From NCBI RefSeq assembly GCF_046483665.1, contig NZ_JAWOCR010000040.1, positions 1 to 64,000 of the forward strand: a DNA stretch of 64,000 nucleotides, read 5' to 3'. The position numbers were made by a program, and so were the translations under genes. Source of the DNA: Thiohalophilus sp046483665 (GTDB taxonomy: Bacteria > Pseudomonadota > Gammaproteobacteria > UBA6429 > Thiohalophilaceae). The notes below the pieces were generated by a model. It had not been told where the DNA came from, did no database searches, and saw only the letters and a program-made list of their open reading frames with translations. Shown here piece by piece: positions 25,015 through 34,015 of the stretch (position 1 is the first letter of the stretch; each line of letters opens with the position of its first letter).

Positions 25015-26754
25015 TTATTCCGGTAACTGACCCTCGGCCAGTTGTTCCTGCAATTGTTGCCAGTAATCCGCATCGAGCAGTTCCGGATGCAGGCGGGTGA
25101 ACAATTCACGTTGACGGGGATCGGTGAACAGGAATATGGCAAATTCCTCGGGGAAAATGTCATTGGGACCAACGGAATACCATGGTTCGGCCGCCAGTTC
25201 ATCCTCGGGATGGCGCGGTGGCGGGATATGCCGAAAATGACATTCGTCCATTGGCATGATTTCGTCATAATCGTAAAAGATTACCCGGCCATAACTGGTA
25301 ATACCAAAGTTCTTGGTCAGCAGATCGCCCGGAAATAGTCCCGCAACGGCAATATCATGAATGGCATGCCCGTAATCCTGCAGAGCGTGACGTGTACCGT
25401 CTTCATCTGTTCGCTCAAGGTACAGATTCAGCGGCTCGAGACGCCGCTCAATAAACAGATGTTTGATGATCAGCTGGTTGCCCTCGAACGAGACTTGCGA
25501 AGCAGCTTCGGTTTGCAGTTCCTCAAGCAGGTCTTTGGTAAACCGACCCACGGGAAATGCGGTGTAGGAAAATTCCCAGGCGTCTGACAGGCGCCCGACC
25601 CTATCGTGCTGCTTGACCATATGATAGCGATCGATAACTTTCTGACGCGTAGTGTTCTTCGGCGGTGGAAACCGGTCACGGATCAATTTGAAAACATAGG
25701 GATAGGAGGGCAGGGTAAAAACCACCATCACCATCCCCTTGCTTCCCGGGGCTGTTTCAATAGCGTCTGATGAGCGCTGCAGATGATCGAGAAAATCGCG
25801 ATAAAATTCCGCCTTGCCCTGCTTGTGAAAACCGATCTGGGTATACAGGTCTGCCGCGGTTTTCTCCGGCAGGAAATCCAGCAGGAAGCGGATTACCGCG
25901 GAGGGGATCTCGGTATCAACCAGAAAGTAGGCACGCGCGGAAGTGAACAAGTTAGCAACATCATTACGCTCGCTGATCAGTCTGTCCACACAGGCGCTGC
26001 CGTCCTGGTTGCGGCGAATACGCAGAATAAAAGGATAGCGGTCCGGACCGTTGATAACCCGCCCCACCAGATAAGCCGATCGATTACGGTAAAAAGGCTG
26101 GCGTAGCATCTGGATCTGGAAGTGCTGGGCCAGCCGACGTGGCAGGTTGGTATGTCGGCGGATAGCTTCGGTAATACAGCGCACATCATGGCGCCGATTG
26201 CCGAAAGACAGGCCAATATCCGAAGTGGAGAGGATTTTCTCCAGTGTGGCACGCCAACCCTCGCGCAAGGGGTAATAGCTTCGATAGACCGGATCGTCAC
26301 TGTCCAGCCGCTCGGTGGAGATAGAAGGCCGCACGAAAATAAAATCATTGTTGTAGAAGTGACGTTCGAACAGTCCGACGAATACCGAGTTATAAAACGT
26401 TTCAGCCAGTTCAGGCTGGCGATGACGGTACAGCAGGCCCATGTATTGAAATTTGACCTGTTGCCAGGGAGCAGCATGCAGTGTTTGGGGGTCGAAGCGC
26501 TCGCGCAATTCCTGGATGGTTTCGCGGACCCGCTGATCGTACAGGCTAATGCGCCGGATGGCCGCCTGGCGACTGGCGACCCAGTCGCCGCGGATAAAAT
26601 TGTCATGCGCTTCGCGGGTTATTTCGCGAAACAACGCAAAGTGTCGACTAAAGCCGGCCAGGATCATGGCGGCCAGCCCGCCGACCATCCCCTGTTTTGA
26701 CGGGTCCGGCGAGAAAGCGGGCAAGCTGGATGGCTGACCGGAGTCGACACTCAT
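25015..26754 (-). CDS. aceK: isocitrate dehydrogenase kinase/phosphatase AceK
   Basis: At 579 residues this is a full-length AceK, which phosphorylates isocitrate dehydrogenase to divert isocitrate into the glyoxylate shunt and reverses the reaction when the shunt is not needed. GSKGMVMVVFTLPSYPYVFKLIRDRFPPPKNTTR (nucleotide-binding region with the conserved Lys), DYGHAIHDIAVAGLFPGDLLTKNFGIT and VIFYDYDEIMPMDECHFR are family hallmarks. It lies 19 bp downstream of aceA, as in enteric aceBAK operons, but without aceB in the window. Confidence 0.95.
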   Translation of the reverse strand: MSVDSGQPSSLPAFSPDPSKQGMVGGLAAMILAGFSRHFALFREITREAHDNFIRGDWVASRQAAIRRISLYDQRVRETIQELRERFDPQTLHAAPWQQVKFQYMGLLYRHRQPELAETFYNSVFVGLFERHFYNNDFIFVRPSISTERLDSDDPVYRSYYPLREGWRATLEKILSTSDIGLSFGNRRHDVRCITEAIRRHTNLPRRLAQHFQIQMLRQPFYRNRSAYLVGRVINGPDRYPFILRIRRNQDGSACVDRLISERNDVANLFTSARAYFLVDTEIPSAVIRFLLDFLPEKTAADLYTQIGFHKQGKAEFYRDFLDHLQRSSDAIETAPGSKGMVMVVFTLPSYPYVFKLIRDRFPPPKNTTRQKVIDRYHMVKQHDRVGRLSDAWEFSYTAFPVGRFTKDLLEELQTEAASQVSFEGNQLIIKHLFIERRLEPLNLYLERTDEDGTRHALQDYGHAIHDIAVAGLFPGDLLTKNFGITSYGRVIFYDYDEIMPMDECHFRHIPPPRHPEDELAAEPWYSVGPNDIFPEEFAIFLFTDPRQRELFTRLHPELLDADYWQQLQEQLAEGQLPE

Positions 26755-26773
26755 GCCTTTACCTGCGGATCGT

Positions 26774-28090
26774 TTATGTTTCGTCGAACTGCCCTTCTTC
26801 GGTGGAGCCGGTCAGGGCGGTCACCGAAGAGAAGCCGCCCTGGATAGTGGAGGTGACATCATCAAAATAACCGGCCCCGACCTCCTGTTGATGGGAGACG
26901 AAGGTATAGCCCTTTTCGCGGGCGGAAAATTCGGGTTGCTGCACTTTTTCCACATAATGTTTCATGCCCTCGCCACGCGCATAATCATAGGCGAGGTCAA
27001 ACATGTTAAACCACATGCTGTGAATACCGGCGAGGGTAATGAACTGATATTTGTAACCGAGTTCGGCCAGATCATCCTGAAAGCGGGCGATGGTTTTGTT
27101 ATCGAGATTTTTCTTCCAGTTAAATGAGGGCGAACAGTTATAGGCCAGCAGCTTGTTCGGATTTTTTTCCAGCACCGCTTCGGCGAACTCGCGAGCGAAG
27201 CCAAGATCCGGTGTGCCGGTTTCGCACCAGACCAGATCGGCGTAGGGGGCATAGGCGATGCCACGGGAAATCGCCTGCTCCAGCCCGTTTTTTACCCGGT
27301 AAAAGCCTTCATTCGTGCGCTCGCCGGTCAAAAACGGTGTGTCGTTCGGATCAAAATCGGAGGTCAACAGATTGGCTGCCTCGGCGTCGGTACGCGCCAG
27401 TAACAGGGTCGGGACATTGCAGACATCAGAAGCCAGACGCGCGGCAATCAGTTTGTGCACTGCCTCCTGGGTCGGCACCAGGACCTTGCCGCCCATGTGA
27501 CCACATTTTTTGACCGCTGCCAGCTGATCCTCGTAATGCACCCCGGCGGCACCGGCAGCAATCATGTTTTTCATCAATTCAAACGCATTGAGTACACCTC
27601 CAAAGCCGGCCTCGGCATCGGCTACGATCGGCAGAAAATAATCGACATAGTCCTCGTCACCGGGATTATCGCCGCGTGCCCACTGGATCTCGTCGGCGCG
27701 TTTGAAGGTGTTATTGATGCGTCGCACCATTGCCGGGACCGAATCATAGGCGTATAGCGACTGATCGGGGTACATGGTTTCCGAGGTGTTGCCGTCGGCC
27801 GCCACCTGCCAGCCAGAGAGATAGATCGCCTCGATACCGGCCTTGGCCTGTTGCAGGGCCTGGCCGCCGGTAATGGCGCCCATAGCGTTGACATAGCCCT
27901 TGCTGGCTTCGCCGTGTACCAGCGCCCAGAGCTTTTCGGCACCCTGACGGGCCAGGGTAAATTCCGGCTGCAGTGAGCCCCGCAGGCGAACCACATCAGC
28001 AGCTGAATAGCCCCGGTTGACGTCGCGCCAGCGGGGGCTTTGCGCCCATTCCTGCTCGAGTTCCGTAACCTGCTCCTCGCGTGACTTCAT
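26774..28090 (-). CDS. aceA: isocitrate lyase AceA
   Basis: This 438-residue TIM-barrel enzyme splits isocitrate to glyoxylate and succinate. The catalytic loop KKCGHMGGKVLVPT is intact, as are SLYAYDSVP and PLADAEAGFGG-like metal-binding regions (IVADAEAGFGGVLNAFE). I take the ATG at 28090, preceded by GGAGGAG, and reject a 28-residue N-terminal extension. With aceK it indicates growth on acetate or fatty acids. The 28091-28597 gap upstream holds no gene: the promoter region, then two family B repeats. Confidence 0.97.
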   Translation of the reverse strand: MKSREEQVTELEQEWAQSPRWRDVNRGYSAADVVRLRGSLQPEFTLARQGAEKLWALVHGEASKGYVNAMGAITGGQALQQAKAGIEAIYLSGWQVAADGNTSETMYPDQSLYAYDSVPAMVRRINNTFKRADEIQWARGDNPGDEDYVDYFLPIVADAEAGFGGVLNAFELMKNMIAAGAAGVHYEDQLAAVKKCGHMGGKVLVPTQEAVHKLIAARLASDVCNVPTLLLARTDAEAANLLTSDFDPNDTPFLTGERTNEGFYRVKNGLEQAISRGIAYAPYADLVWCETGTPDLGFAREFAEAVLEKNPNKLLAYNCSPSFNWKKNLDNKTIARFQDDLAELGYKYQFITLAGIHSMWFNMFDLAYDYARGEGMKHYVEKVQQPEFSAREKGYTFVSHQQEVGAGYFDDVTSTIQGGFSSVTALTGSTEEGQFDET

Positions 28091-28379
28091 GCTGCTCTCC
28101 TCCTGCGGATTGTGGCATGGATGATGGCTCCGCGATCGGGCGGGCTCTTTGGCCATAACCCCAAAAATGTTCACCCTTTACAGGGGTAACTTGTTTTTAT
28201 GTGCTGTATTAAAGATAGATGATGGTTGGCGAAGCTGCCACAACCACAGGGGAGATAAAATGTGTGCTCAGAGAGTGCAGTTCAGTCATCCTGACTGATG
28301 GATTGGGCGTTCAGGACGAAGCAGCACATGGTACTGTCCGGCAATAAGCGGTGAAGCGAAAAAAGTTAAAAAACCATTC

Positions 28380-28453
28380 CTCTCGCAGAGACGCCGAGGC
28401 GCGGAGAAAACAATAATATTATTGATTTAGCGGGCTCTGCGTCTTTGCGAGAG
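28380..28453. repeat. family B inverted-repeat element, short copy 1
   Basis: CTCTCGCAGAGACGCCGAGG on the left and GGGCTCTGCGTCTTTGCGAG on the right are inverted around an AT-rich centre containing AATAATATTATTG. This is a compact version of the 197-bp element at 1864-2060. Confidence 0.75.
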
Positions 28454-28480
28454 TCCACTGATGATATTCTGGATTAATAA

Positions 28481-28558
28481 TAATTCTCGCCACGACGCGA
28501 AGACGTAGAAATAAAATGCATGTTTTACTGCGACTCTGCGCCTTTGCGAGAGAATTAT
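28481..28558. repeat. family B inverted-repeat element, short copy 2
   Basis: TAATTCTCGCCACGACGCGA opens the element and its near-inverse CTGCGCCTTTGCGAGAGAATTA closes it, with an AT-rich centre. It lies immediately next to copy 1, so two similar elements stand in tandem between aceA and xthA and end 40 bp past the xthA stop. Confidence 0.75.
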
Positions 28559-28597
28559 TTCGCAGGGTTCTGTCTGCCCGGAGCTGTCCGTAAAAAG

Positions 28598-29377
28598 TCA
28601 GATCTCGATGTCGTAATCGATGGTCAAGGGCGCGTGGTCGGAGAACCACTTGTTTTTATACACCGAGGCTTTTTTGACGGTGCCCTTCAGGCCCGGGGTG
28701 ATGATCTGGTAATCGATACGCCACCCGACGTTGTTCTCGCGGGCATTACCGCGATTGGACCACCAGGTATACTGATCGGGTTTTTGATTAACCTCGCGAA
28801 ACGCATCGATAAAGCCGATATTGTCGAACAGGTTGTCCAGCCAGGCGCGTTCCACTGGTGTCACACCGGAAGTTTTCTGATTGGACTTCCAGTTCTTAAT
28901 GTCGATTTCCTTGTGCACGGTGTTGAAGTCGCCGCAGATGATGTAATTACGTCGCCGGCGGCGCATGGCCTTCAGGTCTTCGGCAAAGCGATCCATGAAG
29001 ATCAGCTTGTTGTTGTGACGCTCCTCGCTGGAGGCACCGGAGGGCAGATAGAGTGAGGCGACGGTCAGTTTGCCGATCTCGATTTCGATCCAGCGCCCCT
29101 CGCTGTCGACATGATCCCAGCCAAGCCCTATGGAGACCTTGTCCGGGCGGTGGCGGCTCATGATCGCCACGCCGCTGTAGCCCTTTTTCTGGGCATCGAA
29201 ATAATAGGTGTGGTAGCCCTGCGGATAAAAAATATTGTTGTCCAGCTGGTGTTCCTGCGCCTTGGTTTCCTGAATGCAGATGACATCGGCCTTCTGGCGT
29301 TTCATCCATTCGAAAAAACCCTTGCGCTGGGCGGCGCGAATGCCGTTGAGGTTGGCGGTAATCACTCTGAACATCAT
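28598..29377 (-). CDS. xthA: exodeoxyribonuclease III-family AP endonuclease
   Basis: This 259-residue Mg-dependent endonuclease/exonuclease/phosphatase-fold enzyme repairs abasic sites. Visible motifs are ITANLNGIRAAQRKGFFEW, CIQETKAQ (metal-binding Glu), SGVAIMSR, ICGDFNTVHKEID, WRIDYQIIT and SDHAPLTIDYD (catalytic Asp-His). I start at the ATG pair at 29377 because the 41-residue upstream extension overlaps the promoter of the divergent pyrE. Whether it is XthA or an ExoA-type paralogue I cannot fix from sequence alone. Confidence 0.9.
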   Translation of the reverse strand: MMFRVITANLNGIRAAQRKGFFEWMKRQKADVICIQETKAQEHQLDNNIFYPQGYHTYYFDAQKKGYSGVAIMSRHRPDKVSIGLGWDHVDSEGRWIEIEIGKLTVASLYLPSGASSEERHNNKLIFMDRFAEDLKAMRRRRRNYIICGDFNTVHKEIDIKNWKSNQKTSGVTPVERAWLDNLFDNIGFIDAFREVNQKPDQYTWWSNRGNARENNVGWRIDYQIITPGLKGTVKKASVYKNKWFSDHAPLTIDYDIEI

Positions 29378-29458
29378 ACTTAACCGGTTACGACCAAAGG
29401 TGTATGATACACAACCTGAAGAACGAAATCCCCAGCCACATAATCCGGAATTTATCGC

Positions 29459-30103
29459 ATGCGTGATTATCAACAGGAATTTATCGAGTTTGCCCTGCAA
29501 CGCGAGGTATTGCGCTTTGGCGAATTTACGCTCAAGTCAGGTCGAGTCAGTCCTTATTTTTTCAATGCGGGACTTTTCAACAGTGGCAAGGCTCTGGCGC
29601 GGCTAGGGCGCTATTACGCGCAAACCATTGTGGATTCCGGCGTGCAGTTCGACGTCCTGTTCGGCCCCGCCTACAAGGGCATACCGTTGGCCGCGGCGAC
29701 GGCCGTGGCCCTGGCCGAGCAGCACGATCGGGATGTGCCCTACGCCTTCAATCGCAAGGAAGCCAAGGTCCACGGCGAAGGCGGCGACATCGTCGGCGCC
29801 CCTCTGCAGGGCAAGGTGCTGATCATTGATGACGTGATTACCGCTGGTACCGCCATCGGTGAGGCAATGGCGATTATCGAGGCCAACGACGCGACGCCCG
29901 CGGGCGTGGTCATCGCCCTGGATCGACAGGAAAAAGGCAAGGGTGAGCTTTCGGCTATTCAGGAAGTCGAGAACAATTACGCTATCCCGGTGCACAGCAT
30001 CATTCGGCTTGAATTGTTAATCGAATATCTGTCAACCCGGCCCGGCATGGAAGACCGGCTCGAAGCCGTCAAGCAGTATCGCGCACAATACGGTACGGGT
30101 TAG
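29459..30103 (+). CDS. pyrE: orotate phosphoribosyltransferase PyrE
   Basis: This 214-residue enzyme makes orotidine 5'-phosphate from orotate and PRPP. The PRPP-binding motif VLIIDDVITAGTAIGEA and the orotate site FGPAYKGIPLAAATAVAL are intact, as is FTLKSGRVSPYFFNAG near the N-terminus. The ATG at 29459 is the family start (MRDYQQEFIEFAL). It lies 82 bp from the divergent xthA start and overlaps the convergent winged-helix gene by four bases. Confidence 0.97.
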   Translation: MRDYQQEFIEFALQREVLRFGEFTLKSGRVSPYFFNAGLFNSGKALARLGRYYAQTIVDSGVQFDVLFGPAYKGIPLAAATAVALAEQHDRDVPYAFNRKEAKVHGEGGDIVGAPLQGKVLIIDDVITAGTAIGEAMAIIEANDATPAGVVIALDRQEKGKGELSAIQEVENNYAIPVHSIIRLELLIEYLSTRPGMEDRLEAVKQYRAQYGTG

Positions 30104-30477
30104 TCCAGTGCGTTGCGGAACTGTTTAATCGCATAATCGAAAAACTTCGCCATCCCCTGGCGTATTTGCGGGGATAACTCGATCAACCGGGAACGCCCGT
30201 CCTGCGGATTGGGCGATTCCAGCAGATAGCCCATCTCTACCGCCCGATCGATATATTTTTTGGCTGTCTGTATACCCAGATGCCTGATGAAATGACAGGC
30301 CCGGGTCTTGGGGACAGGTGTGTCGCGTAGCCAGAGTTCGGTAAACAGATCTGAATAATTCAGGTCGTAAAATTCCTGCTCCCTGAAAAACTGCAGCCAG
30401 TAAGCATCCATGGCCTTGAGGGCCACCACAAAACGACGTCGTTCCACGTCCTGCTGTTTCCTGTCGCGCTGAGTCAT
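30100..30477 (-). CDS. MarR-like winged-helix transcriptional regulator
   Basis: The 125-residue product has a helical N-terminus, a helix-turn-helix around TRACHFIRHLGIQTAKKYIDRAVEMGYL (about residues 62-88) and a wing, SPNPQDGRSRLIELSP (about 91-106), as in MarR proteins. It is divergent from the desaturase gene; a 34-bp near-perfect palindrome lies in the gap 57 bp upstream of its start and is the obvious operator. It should therefore regulate itself and/or the adjacent block; ligand unknown. Confidence 0.75.
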   Translation of the reverse strand: MTQRDRKQQDVERRRFVVALKAMDAYWLQFFREQEFYDLNYSDLFTELWLRDTPVPKTRACHFIRHLGIQTAKKYIDRAVEMGYLLESPNPQDGRSRLIELSPQIRQGMAKFFDYAIKQFRNALD

Positions 30478-30533
30478 TGGCTGATTGTGTTCGGACTTTT
30501 CATTGCAAGCCTACTGATTAATTACTGGCAAAT

Positions 30534-30567
30534 CTAGTGGTAAATTTAATATTAAATTTGGCACTAG
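30534..30567. promoter_or_regulatory. 34-bp near-perfect palindrome, candidate operator
   Basis: CTAGTG...CACTAG arms flank a perfectly symmetric AAATTTAATATTAAATTT core; only two base pairs in the 34-bp span fail to match. It lies between the divergent MarR-like and desaturase genes, and its right arm overlaps the -24 element of the sigma-54 promoter at 30559-30574. That placement suits a repressor site for the adjacent regulator. Confidence 0.7.
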
Positions 30568-30574
30568 TCTTGCA
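30559..30574 (+). promoter_or_regulatory. sigma-54 promoter for the desaturase block
   Basis: TGGCACTAGTCTTGCA matches the -24/-12 consensus (TGGCAYR-N4-TTGCW) at all positions but one, with exact GG-N10-GC spacing. Transcription would start near 30585, which favours the ATG at 30611 for the first gene. I see no NtrC-type GCAC-N7-GTGC site close upstream. Confidence 0.65.
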
Positions 30575-30610
30575 GCCTGAATGGCAGGTTTCAACCACGG
30601 TTATGTCGAC

Positions 30611-31642
30611 ATGAAGCAAGACTTGCCAATCTGGAGAGCGCTGTGGCGCGAGCCCGAGGGGGCAGTACCCAACGTCCTGGCGCTGGGTTATGCGGTTTTC
30701 GGGCATCTGTTTGGCCTTATCCTGCTGGTTAAGCCGGGCATCCTGAGCGGGATCGCGGGTCTGTTGTTGACGTTCCATACCCTGGTGATATGCGCCTACC
30801 TGGTGCACGAAGCGGCACACATGACTCTTTTCAGGTCACAACGGCTCAACAGGGGAGTCGGCGAAATTCTGCTCTGGCTCACCGGCGCCGCCTATGCGTC
30901 GTTTGCGCGGGTGCGGCATTTGCACATCCGCCATCACCGGGACCGCGCCGACGTGGCCTGTTTTGACTATCAAACCTTTTTGCAACTTTCACCGCGCTGG
31001 GTGGTGGGACTCGTATATGGGCTGGAAAGAGTTTACATCCCGGCCGTGGAATTGATCATGCATTATCAGGTGCTGGTGCGACCCTTTGTCGTTCCACATC
31101 TGAAACAGCATCGGGCACGCGTGTTAATCATCCTGGCTACACGACTCGCACTGTTCGCTCTGCTGTTCAGTTATTCACCCTGGGCTCTGGTGGGTTACGC
31201 CCTCGCCTATATGCTGTTCATTCAGGCGTTGTTCATTGCCGATGCCTTTGCCCATACCTATGAGAGTTACCTGGTGGCGCAAGCGGATCAACCTGTGCCG
31301 CAGGAGGGCCGGGACCGGGCCTATGATGTAGCCCATACCTATTCCAATTTAATCTCCACGCGTTTCCCGTGGCTGAACCTGCTTAATCTGAATTTTGGCT
31401 ATCACACCGCACATCACGAACAGGTTGCCACGCCCTGGTATCGTTTGCCGCAGCTGCACCGGGAACTGTATGGCGAGAATGGGCATCCGCAGATTCTGCC
31501 GTATCATGAACTGTGGCAAACCCTGCATCGCAATCGTCTGCGCCGGATCGAAACAGATGATTACGGCGATGTTGGCCAGGGACCGGGGCGCGCCGACGGA
31601 TTTATCGGCGCGCACGGCGTTTCATTTTTGAGCATCGTCTGA
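30611..31642 (+). CDS. membrane fatty-acid-desaturase-family di-iron oxygenase
   Basis: This 343-residue integral membrane protein has the three histidine boxes HEAAH (66-70), HLHIRHH (103-109) and HTAHH (265-269), with an additional His at 215. Hydrophobic helices lie at about 20-65 and 170-212. The family desaturates or hydroxylates alkyl chains using O2. Nothing ties it to lipid synthesis here; it heads a block with an SDR, a creatininase and a lactonase, so hydroxylation of a small amine-bearing substrate is possible. The ATG at 30611 agrees with the sigma-54 start near 30585; 30581 is an alternative. Neither has a clear ribosome-binding site. Confidence 0.8.
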   Translation: MKQDLPIWRALWREPEGAVPNVLALGYAVFGHLFGLILLVKPGILSGIAGLLLTFHTLVICAYLVHEAAHMTLFRSQRLNRGVGEILLWLTGAAYASFARVRHLHIRHHRDRADVACFDYQTFLQLSPRWVVGLVYGLERVYIPAVELIMHYQVLVRPFVVPHLKQHRARVLIILATRLALFALLFSYSPWALVGYALAYMLFIQALFIADAFAHTYESYLVAQADQPVPQEGRDRAYDVAHTYSNLISTRFPWLNLLNLNFGYHTAHHEQVATPWYRLPQLHRELYGENGHPQILPYHELWQTLHRNRLRRIETDDYGDVGQGPGRADGFIGAHGVSFLSIV

Positions 31643-31646
31643 CGGC

Positions 31647-32399
31647 ATGGATATTCGTCTGGAGAATCAGACCGTACTGGTGACCGGGGCGGCCACCGGG
31701 ATCGGCAGGGCGATGATACTGGCATTTGCGCAGGCCGGTGCCAACGTGGTGATCAACCATTACCGGCAGGCGCCGCTGGCCGAGCAGCTGGTGGATGAAC
31801 TCAGGGCCCGGGGTACCGGTGCTCTCGCCATCGAGGCCGATGTCGGCCGGCGTGATGAGGTGAGGGCCATGGTGGAACAGGGGCAGGCGACGTTCGGCGG
31901 AATCGACGTGCTGGTCAACAACGCCGGCATTAGTATAGTGAAACCTTTTCTTGAGATCGCCGAGGCGGAGTGGGATCGCATCCTGGATACCAATCTGAAA
32001 TCTGTCTTTCATTGTTGCCAGGCGATCCTGCCCGGCATGCTGGACAAAGGTGAGGGGGTGATTATCAATATCGCCTCGGAACTCGGTTACCTGGGCCGGG
32101 CCCGCTTTGCCCCCTATACCGCGTCCAAGGGCGGTGTGATTACCCTGACCCGCTCGCTGGCCCGTGAGTTCGCGCCGAACATTCGCATCAATGCTATTGC
32201 CCCCGGACCGGTACTGACCCCGATGCTGGAGTCGGAGATCAGTAACCCGGATGAATGGGAGCAGGAGATGGACATACCAATGAAACGAGCTGGCAAGCCC
32301 GAGGAGATCGCGGCTACAGCCGTGTTCCTCGCATCAGAACAGGCCGGTTATTACTGCGGTGAAGTGTTGAGTCCCAACGGCGGCGCGTTGATGCGCTGA
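31647..32399 (+). CDS. short-chain dehydrogenase/reductase (3-oxoacyl-ACP reductase-like)
   Basis: A 250-residue classical SDR with TGAATGIG (residues 13-20), NNAG near residue 90, the catalytic Ser in IINIASELG, and YTASK near residue 155. The C-terminal GGALMR is typical. Family members oxidise or reduce alcohols, ketones or carbinols with NAD(P). It is four bases downstream of the oxygenase gene, so it may act on that enzyme's product. The automatic name FabG would be misleading here. Confidence 0.85.
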   Translation: MDIRLENQTVLVTGAATGIGRAMILAFAQAGANVVINHYRQAPLAEQLVDELRARGTGALAIEADVGRRDEVRAMVEQGQATFGGIDVLVNNAGISIVKPFLEIAEAEWDRILDTNLKSVFHCCQAILPGMLDKGEGVIINIASELGYLGRARFAPYTASKGGVITLTRSLAREFAPNIRINAIAPGPVLTPMLESEISNPDEWEQEMDIPMKRAGKPEEIAATAVFLASEQAGYYCGEVLSPNGGALMR

Positions 32400-32418
32400 C
32401 TGCAAAACGGAAACCAGA

Positions 32419-33231
32419 ATGATGCAACAACGACGTGTGGATTTGATGAGCTGGCCGGATTACGCCGAAGCCGTGCGTGGCGGAGCAGTGGTAATTTTGC
32501 CGGTCGGAGCCCTGGAGCAACACGGCCCGCATCTGCCAATGGGGACCGATGCGATTTTTGCCAGTCGTATGAGCGAAGCCGTGGCCGGGGTGATTAACGC
32601 CCTGGTACTGCCGCCGATCAATTACGGCTACAAATCACAGGCCCGTTGCGGCGGGGGGCAGACGTTTCCCGGCACTACCAGCCTGGACGGCAAGACGATG
32701 ATCGCACTGGTGCAGGACATCATCCGAGAACTGGCCCGCCACGGTGTGCAGCGTCTGCTGGTCCTTGATGGTCATTATGAAAACCAGTGGTTTTTGACCG
32801 AGGCGATCGAACTGGCATTGCGTGAGATGGTATCGCAAAACCGGAGCATGCGTATCGTACGCACAGAGTACTGGGATTTTTGTCCCCGTGCCGTGCTCGA
32901 CGAAGTCTTCAACGGTGATTTCCCGGGTTTTGACCTGGAACATGCGGCGCTGATCGAAACCTCGATGATGCTTCACTGGCACCCGGAACGGGTGGCCATA
33001 GAGAAGTTTCCGCCCGATGCAACAGCGACCTTCAGTGCATGCGACGTTTTTCCGCAGGACGGTCGCGGTGTGCCTGGCTCGGGCGTGCTGGCTCCGGTAA
33101 GCGGCGCCAGCGCGGAAAAAGGTGCAATGATCATCAATGCGACGGTACAGGCCATCGCCGCACAATTGCACGAGACCTTTGAGCTGGAAAAGCCAATGCC
33201 GCAGGGCAGACAAGCAGGAGAACCGGCATGA
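32419..33231 (+). CDS. creatininase (creatinine amidohydrolase)-like enzyme
   Basis: This 270-residue metallohydrolase resembles Pseudomonas creatininase closely: PVGALEQHGPHLPMGTD, YGYKSQ...GGG...FPGTTSLDG, VQDIIRELARHG, GHYEN, EYWDF and EHAALIETS. Metal ligands correspond to E33, H35, D44, H119 and E121. The Trp of EYWDF (W152) is kept, while the second active-site Trp is Phe (F171). Creatininase opens creatinine to creatine. No creatinase for the next known step is in the window. Overlaps the lactonase gene by four bases. Confidence 0.85.
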   Translation: MMQQRRVDLMSWPDYAEAVRGGAVVILPVGALEQHGPHLPMGTDAIFASRMSEAVAGVINALVLPPINYGYKSQARCGGGQTFPGTTSLDGKTMIALVQDIIRELARHGVQRLLVLDGHYENQWFLTEAIELALREMVSQNRSMRIVRTEYWDFCPRAVLDEVFNGDFPGFDLEHAALIETSMMLHWHPERVAIEKFPPDATATFSACDVFPQDGRGVPGSGVLAPVSGASAEKGAMIINATVQAIAAQLHETFELEKPMPQGRQAGEPA

Positions 33232-34010
33232 CACAGGTACAACGTTTCTGGCCGCTTTTAACCGGAACCCACCTTTACGAGAAGACCCTGTCCACCCGTG
33301 GCCGGGGTAAAGATGAGATCATCGAGGCACCGATCCTCGCTTATCTCATCGAGACGAAAAACGGCCGGATCCTCTACGACGTCGGTTGCGACTACAGAAA
33401 GATTAACCAGCCTGATCAGCGGCAGCATTTTTATGAAAATGAAGAGTTTCCGTTTGGACCGCCGGATATGAGCGAAGAACAGCGAATGCCGAACCTGTTA
33501 CAGCGCCTCGATTTGCAACCACAGGATATCGATGTGGTGTTCTGTGGCCACCTGCATTTCGATCATGCCGGTGGCCTGTGCGAGATGGGCCACGCGGAAG
33601 TGCATGTCCATGAAAAAGAGTTACAGGCGGCGCGCGAGCCCGCCGATGGCGCCTATTTCCAGGAAGATCTGAACGGTAATTATCGCTGGCAGTTGCAACA
33701 GGCCGAATACGATCTTTGTCAGGGTGTGCGGGCGATCGAGACGCCGGGGCATACCGCCGGCCATATGTCGATGTGGATTGAGTTACCCAAGGGGCCGCCT
33801 ATTCTGCTGGCCGGGGATGCGGCAGACCTGGAAGAGAATCTCAGTGAGGAAATCGCTCCTGGCCTGTGCTGGCACGATCAGGATCAAATGGCCATCGACA
33901 GTATCCGCAAGCTGAAACAGATTGCCCGGCGCACCGGGGCGGTCATCTGGCCAAACCATGACATGCAGTTTTTCCGGGCCTGTAAACAATTCCCGGAATT
34001 CTACAGCTAG
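33228..34010 (+). CDS. AttM/BlcC-like MBL-fold lactonase
   Basis: A 260-residue cytoplasmic MBL-fold hydrolase with an intact dinuclear zinc motif HLHFDHAGG (H108, H110, D112, H113) and further ligands in TPGHTAGHMSMW, LLAGDAAD and WPNHDMQFF. Spacing is that of N-acyl-homoserine lactonase/gamma-butyrolactonase family members, but such enzymes hydrolyse many lactones or cyclic esters. Its ATG overlaps the creatininase stop, so the two are tightly coupled and may act in succession. Confidence 0.85.
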   Translation: MTQVQRFWPLLTGTHLYEKTLSTRGRGKDEIIEAPILAYLIETKNGRILYDVGCDYRKINQPDQRQHFYENEEFPFGPPDMSEEQRMPNLLQRLDLQPQDIDVVFCGHLHFDHAGGLCEMGHAEVHVHEKELQAAREPADGAYFQEDLNGNYRWQLQQAEYDLCQGVRAIETPGHTAGHMSMWIELPKGPPILLAGDAADLEENLSEEIAPGLCWHDQDQMAIDSIRKLKQIARRTGAVIWPNHDMQFFRACKQFPEFYS

Positions 34011-34015
34011 GAGCG

